Shown here in pieces: positions 8,349 to 12,093 of a DNA stretch of 12,093 nt (position 1 is its first letter; every line of letters starts with the position of its first letter). The stretch covers positions 6,510 to 18,602 of the forward strand of contig DEHW01000135.1 in NCBI GenBank assembly GCA_002352135.1. The letters are read 5' to 3'. A program made the position numbers and the translations under genes. Origin of the DNA: Lysobacterales bacterium UBA2790. GTDB lineage: Bacteria; Pseudomonadota; Gammaproteobacteria; Xanthomonadales; Xanthomonadaceae. Under the pieces are notes generated by a model, which ran no database searches, was not told the origin of the DNA, and saw only the letters and a list, made by a program, of their open reading frames with translations.

Positions 8349-8912
8349 TCAAATACAATTGGCGTCAGTGCCATGATTGGCGACAAATGCACCGCCGGTA
8401 GCAGTCACGGAAACGACGCGACGATGCGGCTTTCCAACCGCACAACCTGCTGGCTGAACAGCGATAGTGGCCGCACCCACCGGGACTGTCTTCAGACCGC
8501 GCTGATTAAAGTCGATCTGAGTCGCAGCAGCCGTAACTTCGTCCTTGTCACTGACAGTGCCAGTGCGCAAGACATCCATGACCGCATCCCCATCGAGATC
8601 AGCGATAGCGATCCAGCCATCACTCCATGTCCCACCGCAGGTCGCTTGATCAAGGCTGGCACAAAAGGTGGCAGTCCGGTTCGTGCGGATTGCTTCCGAA
8701 CGGGCAAGATTCATGGCACCCACCATTTCGTTGACGGTCGATACGACGCGATTCCGTTCGATCGAGTCATTGAAACTTGGTAACGCAAGGGACAGGGTAA
8801 TGCCCACAATAGCAACAGCGACCATCAACTCCAACAGGGTGACGCCGCGCTGCCAAACCGAACTAAATGCAGGAAGACCGCTGAATCTTGACTGGTGGCA
8901 CAAGTTGCGCAT
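8349..8912 (-). CDS. fimT: GspH/FimT-family minor pilin (FimT/FimU), first gene of the pil operon
   Basis: 187-residue pseudopilin of the GspH/FimT family; FimU-type members join the minor pilin-PilY1 tip complex to the fibre. The leader runs to Gly23 (ends WQRG), followed by VTLLELMVAVAIVGITLSLA with the conserved Glu at mature position 5. The family pattern CASLDQATC...WSDGWIAIADLDGD follows, and a C-terminal pair of cysteines (PAGCAV, DANCI). The GRxR motif reported for DNA-binding FimT of competence systems is not visible near the C-terminus, where TATGGAFV stands instead; a structural FimU-like role is therefore favoured. The ATG at 8912 has GGGGGA five bases ahead. An in-frame start at 9002 would add 30 unlikely residues. 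A 149-base gap separates it from the methyltransferase gene upstream, so an operon promoter is expected there. Confidence 0.88.
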   Translation of the reverse strand: MRNLCHQSRFSGLPAFSSVWQRGVTLLELMVAVAIVGITLSLALPSFNDSIERNRVVSTVNEMVGAMNLARSEAIRTNRTATFCASLDQATCGGTWSDGWIAIADLDGDAVMDVLRTGTVSDKDEVTAAATQIDFNQRGLKTVPVGAATIAVQPAGCAVGKPHRRVVSVTATGGAFVANHGTDANCI

Positions 8913-8917
8913 GCACT

Positions 8918-8923
8918 TCCCCC
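8918..8923 (-). promoter_or_regulatory. Ribosome-binding site of fimT
   Basis: GGGGGA on the minus strand, 5 nt before the ATG at 8912, preceded by a run of six A. It fixes the start of the first pil gene. It is the clearest translation signal in the 149-base gap between the two operons. Confidence 0.65.
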
Positions 8924-9061
8924 TTTTTTGACCATCCCACTGTATGCCCGCGCCGTCAGCGACTCCAGTCCAGCCAGATGGTCGGTAGAGTGGAGCCGAC
9001 AAGCGTCAGGTCGCCCCGTCCGCGCCGCGCGCAGGTGATCCTTGCCGCAGAAGGAGCGCTG

Positions 9062-9700
9062 TTACTCCGCGCGCTCTTCGATTCGTCTTGCAAGCAAGCG
9101 GACCACGGCGGCTTCGCCCTGATGTCCGGGGCCTTCATCCAGGCGGATCCGGATCTGGCTCAGCGAAGCGATCTGCATCCCTGCGAAATCCCCGGCGATC
9201 ATCTCAGCGCTGTAGAGCCAGGCAGGATTTCGCGGTCCGCCGGAAGTCAATCCGAGTTGCTCTGGGGAAAACGCTTCCAACACCAGCCAACCTCTCGGTT
9301 TGAGGGCGCGTTGGACTTGCGTGTGCACATGCTTCCGTACCGCTGGCGGGAAGTGGGCGAAGATCAGCAAGGCCGCGTCGTAACTCTCGGGCTCGGCGAT
9401 CCAATTGGCCAGATCGGCCTGTTCGCAGGTGATCGGCAGTCCGAGTTGTCGTGCGCGCCGCTCAAGGTGCTCCAAGGCCACGGCAGAAATATCCACCACG
9501 TGGACTTCGCATCCCTGCTTCGCCAACCACAGGGCATTGCGACCTTGGCCCTCGGCGGCACACAGCACGCGCCCGCCGTGTGGTGGCAGGCTGATGGCAC
9601 ATTCGTACAGCCACGCGTTGGGCAGCTGACCGTAGAGAAAGTCGATTTCCGCAAAGCGCGAGTCCCAGAACTCACGCGGGTTCGCGTGGTTCAGCGTCAT
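9062..9700 (-). CDS. Class I SAM-dependent methyltransferase, substrate unknown
   Basis: 212-residue cytoplasmic methyltransferase with a Rossmann fold of the TehB/Methyltransf_25 kind. It starts with a FWDSRFAE motif typical of this group. Motif I is VLCAAEGQGRNALWLA (residues 45-60), with the acidic ribose-binding Asp70 at the end of strand 2, an ADL (95-97) likely contacting adenine, and YDAALLIFAHFP (107-118) as motif IV. No signal peptide or membrane helix. TehB/thiopurine-type relatives methylate metalloids or thiols, but the substrate cannot be read from the sequence. The ATG overlaps the stop of the two-haem protein gene by four bases (ATGA), so the two are probably co-translated. The stop is TAA at 9064-9062. 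Confidence 0.85.
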   Translation of the reverse strand: MTLNHANPREFWDSRFAEIDFLYGQLPNAWLYECAISLPPHGGRVLCAAEGQGRNALWLAKQGCEVHVVDISAVALEHLERRARQLGLPITCEQADLANWIAEPESYDAALLIFAHFPPAVRKHVHTQVQRALKPRGWLVLEAFSPEQLGLTSGGPRNPAWLYSAEMIAGDFAGMQIASLSQIRIRLDEGPGHQGEAAVVRLLARRIEERAE

Positions 9701-10680
9701 TGCTGCGCGACAGCGCTCTCGCTAGGCGTCACGGGGCGGAAAGTCGCATGACAGGACGTGCAGTACTGACCTGCCTTGGCCAGATGTTGCAGGGCGACGT
9801 CGACGCGCTTCTGACCCTCGGCCTCGTGCTGGATGGCCGCGAACTCGCCGTGCATGGGGCGCGCCATGCCAAACCATTCCTGAGGCAATGCCGAGCGGAA
9901 GTCGACACCGCGATGCTGCCCACGTGTGCCCTCTTCCGAGCGCTTGGCGACTTCAGACCAATCGCCCGAGGCCAGCGCGGCCATGACGCCTTGCAGCGTT
10001 TCCATGCGTCCGCGCATTTCCAGTCGCAGGGACACACGTTGCGCTTCGCTCATTACGATAGGGGCGCGTTGATCCGGCGGGTTCTGTGACACGGGCGTGG
10101 CGGCGGGAGTCATCGGGAACTCCACCCAGAACATGCCACGCAGGTCACCTTCCTTGAAGCCCGTCGCCGTGTCTTGCGGGTAATGCTTGTCGATTTCGGC
10201 CTTGATCGGTGGCGCGACAGTGTCACCGTGGCAGGCCAGGCAGGGTGCCTCGGTCGGGATGCTCTGCACAAAGCGGAAACGACTTTCACCGTTGACATCA
10301 ACCGTACTTGACGAGGTCATTCCAGCCGCCGGAGCGCCCTCTGCCACCTTGGCGGCAAATTCCGCCAGCGCCGCTTGTTGCCATTCGCTGGGGGCATTGC
10401 TCGGGCTGCGATGGCGCACCGCCGTGCGTCCAATCTGCACCTGATGACGCTCGGCGACCTGGGAGGCGATGAGCGGGGCTTCGTCGTGGCAGAAATTGAC
10501 CGCCGCCACCGGGCCTTCCGACTGCATCTTGGCGACCAACGCACCGCGCAGGGATTGGCCCAGGTCCTTGATCGCCGCTTGCGCTTTTGCGGCACTGGCG
10601 GCATCCGGGTTTGCCGCCTCTTGGGCGTGGGCGTCGGAGCCTGCCATCAGCAGACTCAAGGCAATGACAAGAGATTTCAT
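9697..10680 (-). CDS. Exported two-haem protein: DUF3365 (Tll0287-like) domain plus cytochrome c'-like domain
   Basis: 327-residue periplasmic c-type haem protein. Residues 1-19 are a signal peptide ending AHA. The first domain (about 25-190) matches DUF3365: a conserved Cys64 in NFCHDEAP, a CxxCH haem site CLACH (147-151), then the diagnostic stretch KHYPQDTATGFKEGDLRG. In the related cyanobacterial protein Tll0287, as I recall, a Cys and a His are the axial haem ligands, so Cys64 could do that here. A Pro-rich linker (about 190-207) leads to a helical second domain with CTSCH (307-311) followed by ATFR near the C-terminus, as in cytochrome c'. The ATG at 10680 has GGAG 8 nt ahead; the frame stays open to 11004 but that part overlaps the osmC-like gene and is not credible. 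The gene lies 35 nt after that gene. Redox sensing, gas binding or peroxide handling are all possible. Confidence 0.82.
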   Translation of the reverse strand: MKSLVIALSLLMAGSDAHAQEAANPDAASAAKAQAAIKDLGQSLRGALVAKMQSEGPVAAVNFCHDEAPLIASQVAERHQVQIGRTAVRHRSPSNAPSEWQQAALAEFAAKVAEGAPAAGMTSSSTVDVNGESRFRFVQSIPTEAPCLACHGDTVAPPIKAEIDKHYPQDTATGFKEGDLRGMFWVEFPMTPAATPVSQNPPDQRAPIVMSEAQRVSLRLEMRGRMETLQGVMAALASGDWSEVAKRSEEGTRGQHRGVDFRSALPQEWFGMARPMHGEFAAIQHEAEGQKRVDVALQHLAKAGQYCTSCHATFRPVTPSESAVAQQ

Positions 10681-10688
10681 TGGTGTAG

Positions 10689-10692
10689 CTCC
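10689..10692 (-). promoter_or_regulatory. Ribosome-binding site of the two-haem protein gene
   Basis: GGAG on the minus strand, 8 nt before the ATG at 10680. It selects a start with a clean signal peptide over the long upstream extension of the frame into the osmC-like gene. Confidence 0.6.
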
Positions 10693-10715
10693 ATCAGAAA
10701 AACTCGGTGGCGAAC

Positions 10716-11171
10716 TCACTCGCCATGCAGGACGACACCGGTTGGATCGACGACGCGGACGTTCACGGCCACGCCATTGCGCACGCTTTCTGTCACGACG
10801 CAAAACTGTTCGAACTGTCCAAGAATGCGTTCGAGTTGTGCGTAGCTGCCCGCCATTTCGGGCAACGCGATTTCGGCGTCGATTCGCTCGACGCGCAGGC
10901 GTCCTTCGGGACTGCGGCCCAGATGTGCGGTCGCCTTGGTGACCAGGGTGCCCGGCGTATTCTTGAACTTGCGCAGCGAGAACAGCAGGCTCGCGCTCAT
11001 GCAATTGGCGACCGCCGCAACCAGCATGCGCGAGGGATTGGGGCCACTGCCACCACCGAGCGGCTCTGGTTCGTCGGTCAGCAGATCGGGGATGTCTGTG
11101 TCATCAAAACGGACTCGAAAGACGTAGTCCGATTCCTGCTCGACGGTCAATGAAAAGCGGGCGTCCGACAT
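10716..11171 (-). CDS. OsmC-family protein
   Basis: 151-residue cytoplasmic OsmC/Ohr-superfamily protein. Family members reduce organic hydroperoxides with two cysteines; some act on other thiol-reactive or sulfur species. Both cysteines are present: Cys57 in AVANCMSASLLF, at the start of the long central helix, and Cys124 in QFCVVTESV, the usual second site. A GGGSGPNPSRML segment (39-50) precedes the helix as in the YhfA/OsmC group. The group is neither clear Ohr nor classical OsmC, so no symbol is given. The ATG at 11171 lies two bases after the trxC stop, with only a weak GCGGGT upstream, which fits translation coupled to trxC. Its electron donor could be the neighbouring thioredoxin (inference). 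Confidence 0.88.
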   Translation of the reverse strand: MSDARFSLTVEQESDYVFRVRFDDTDIPDLLTDEPEPLGGGSGPNPSRMLVAAVANCMSASLLFSLRKFKNTPGTLVTKATAHLGRSPEGRLRVERIDAEIALPEMAGSYAQLERILGQFEQFCVVTESVRNGVAVNVRVVDPTGVVLHGE

Positions 11172-11173
11172 GG

Positions 11174-11635
11174 CTACAGACCCGCCACGTAGTTCATGAA
11201 CTGGGTGCGCGCGAAGCGCACGATTTCACCTAGCGGCAAGGCACCAGACTGACGTCCGATCTCGGTTCCGTTGTGAAACAGTGCCAAGGTGGGAATGCTG
11301 CGAATGCCAAAGCGCTGCCCCAGCATCGGCTGCGCTTCGGTATCCACCTTGGCCAGATGGAACTGGGGTTCCAACTGCGAGGCAGCTTGCGCGAAGGCAG
11401 GCGCCATCAATCGACAGGGACCACACCACGGCGCCCAGAAGTCGACCAAGATGGGCAACTGCGAACGTGCCACATGAACTTCGAAATTGCTGGCGTCGAG
11501 CTCGAACGGTTTGCCCGAGAAAATCGTCGCGCCGCACTTGCCGCAGTGTGGCGCATCCTTCAGGCGTGCCTGCGGCAAACGGTTGAGTCCGTGACAATGC
11601 GGACAGGCAATGATCAGTGAGTCGGTATCAGTCAT
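11174..11635 (-). CDS. trxC: Thioredoxin 2 (TrxC) with N-terminal zinc ribbon
   Basis: 153-residue cytoplasmic thiol-disulphide reductase. A zinc ribbon is formed by Cys11-Cys14 (CPHC) and Cys31-Cys34 (CGKC), as in E. coli TrxC. The thioredoxin domain follows with the active site WCGPC (Cys71, Cys74), the cis-proline loop in SIPTL, and FDFW-like LVDFWAPWC context. Length and order match the TrxC family. The ATG overlaps the stop of the RND permease gene by four bases (ATGA), and the OsmC-family gene follows after two bases. In E. coli trxC belongs to the OxyR oxidative stress regulon; no OxyR site could be checked here because the operon promoter lies outside the window. Confidence 0.94.
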   Translation of the reverse strand: MTDTDSLIIACPHCHGLNRLPQARLKDAPHCGKCGATIFSGKPFELDASNFEVHVARSQLPILVDFWAPWCGPCRLMAPAFAQAASQLEPQFHLAKVDTEAQPMLGQRFGIRSIPTLALFHNGTEIGRQSGALPLGEIVRFARTQFMNYVAGL

Positions 11636-12093
11636 GGCTGCGCCTCGCCGGGCTGGCGACGATTGAGAAACACGTAGTAGAGCAAGGGGATCACGACCAG
11701 GGTCAGAACCGTGCTCACCAGGATGCCGAAGATCAGCGCAATGGCGAGGCCATTGAAAATGGGGTCATCAAGGATGAACAACGCACCGAGCATCGCCGCC
11801 AGCGCCGTTAGAGCAATCGGCTGCGCGCGGACGGCACAGGCGTCGATCACTGCGTCGTCAAGGCGACGACCCGCCGCCAGCTCGCTGTTGATGAAGTCCA
11901 CCAGCAATATCGAGTTGCGCACGATGATTCCCGCCAACGCGATCATGCCGATCATGCTGGTCGCGGTGAATTGCGCACCGAGCAAGGCGTGGCCGGGCAT
12001 CACGCCAATCACGGTGAGCGGAATCGGCGCCATGATGATCAGTGGAACGACATAGCTGCGGAACTGCGCCACCACCAGCAGGTAGATCAGGAT
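11632..12093 (-). CDS. RND-family efflux permease, C-terminal end (5' part outside window)
   Basis: The last 153 residues of an inner-membrane RND transporter driven by proton flow (full length usually above 1,000 residues). The frame is open to the right edge. Visible are the last transmembrane helices and the family blocks SMIGMIALAGIIVRNSILLV, ending in DFI, then RAQPIALTALAAMLGALFI, and GLAIALIFGILVSTVLTLVV leading into IPLLYYVF. It ends with a short polar tail. The DDPIFNGLAIALIFG stretch replaces the Pro/Gly-rich loop of AcrB-type pumps, which suggests a less studied RND branch. Substrate cannot be inferred from this end. Adaptor and outer-membrane channel genes would be expected to the right of the window. 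Confidence 0.9.
   Translation of the reverse strand: MLIYLLVVAQFRSYVVPLIIMAPIPLTVIGVMPGHALLGAQFTATSMIGMIALAGIIVRNSILLVDFINSELAAGRRLDDAVIDACAVRAQPIALTALAAMLGALFILDDPIFNGLAIALIFGILVSTVLTLVVIPLLYYVFLNRRQPGEAQP

Noticed and set aside
8913..9061. Promoter of the pil operon in the 149-base gap
   Set aside because: A promoter is expected here, but the best -10-like sequence (TACAGT in GCATACAGTG on the minus strand) has no convincing -35 partner, and no sigma-54 pattern was seen. The small stem GTCGG/CCGAC near 8980-9000 is only 5 bp.
8888..9751. 287-codon plus-strand open frame opposite the methyltransferase
   Set aside because: It lies antisense to a gene with clear methyltransferase motifs, has no recognisable domain and no good ribosome-binding site; G+C-rich DNA makes such frames by chance.
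9697..11004. Longer version of the two-haem protein gene starting at 11004
   Set aside because: The extra 108 residues are basic, Arg-rich and overlap the OsmC-family gene in another frame; the ATG at 10680 has a ribosome-binding site and a clean signal peptide.

Overview
The window looks like chromosome from a gammaproteobacterium. The type IV pilus minor-pilin operon has the gene order known from Pseudomonas and Xanthomonas-type bacteria (fimT/U-pilV-pilW-pilX-pilY1-pilE), and it sits among IcmF, TrxC, OsmC-family and RND genes. A more exact placement (for example Xanthomonadales/Rhodanobacteraceae) is only a guess. All genes except the first lie on the minus strand. I see no tRNA, rRNA, CRISPR array, insertion sequence or phage gene. 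No stretch longer than about 150 bases lacks a gene.

Left part (2-1972, plus strand): the C-terminal half of a fused B12-dependent acyl-CoA mutase (IcmF). The rest of the gene lies left of the window. It converges on the pil operon, and a 10-bp perfect hairpin at 1992-2021 sits between the two 3' ends.

Middle part (8912 down to 2049, minus strand): a six-gene operon encoding four minor pilins (FimT/FimU, PilV, PilW, PilX), the large tip adhesin/mechanosensor PilY1 and a major-type pilin PilE. In known systems the minor pilins and PilY1 form a priming complex at the pilus tip, from which the major pilin polymerises. The genes are tightly packed (12-nt gap, 4-nt overlap, 1-nt gap, then short gaps). 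Several ORFs extend upstream of the real start, and ribosome-binding sites fix the starts used here. The pilW-pilE part is clearly poorer in G+C than the flanks.

Right part (12093 down to 9062, minus strand): a second compact operon. It holds the C-terminal end of an RND efflux permease, thioredoxin 2 with a zinc ribbon (TrxC), an OsmC-family protein with both cysteines, an exported two-haem protein joining a DUF3365 (Tll0287-like) domain to a cytochrome c'-like domain, and a SAM-dependent methyltransferase. Two junctions are 4-nt ATGA overlaps. The set suggests a thiol/peroxide or reactive-sulfur/electrophile stress unit linking cytoplasmic thiol chemistry, periplasmic haem chemistry and efflux. 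That reading is inference. It is the least conventional part of the window.
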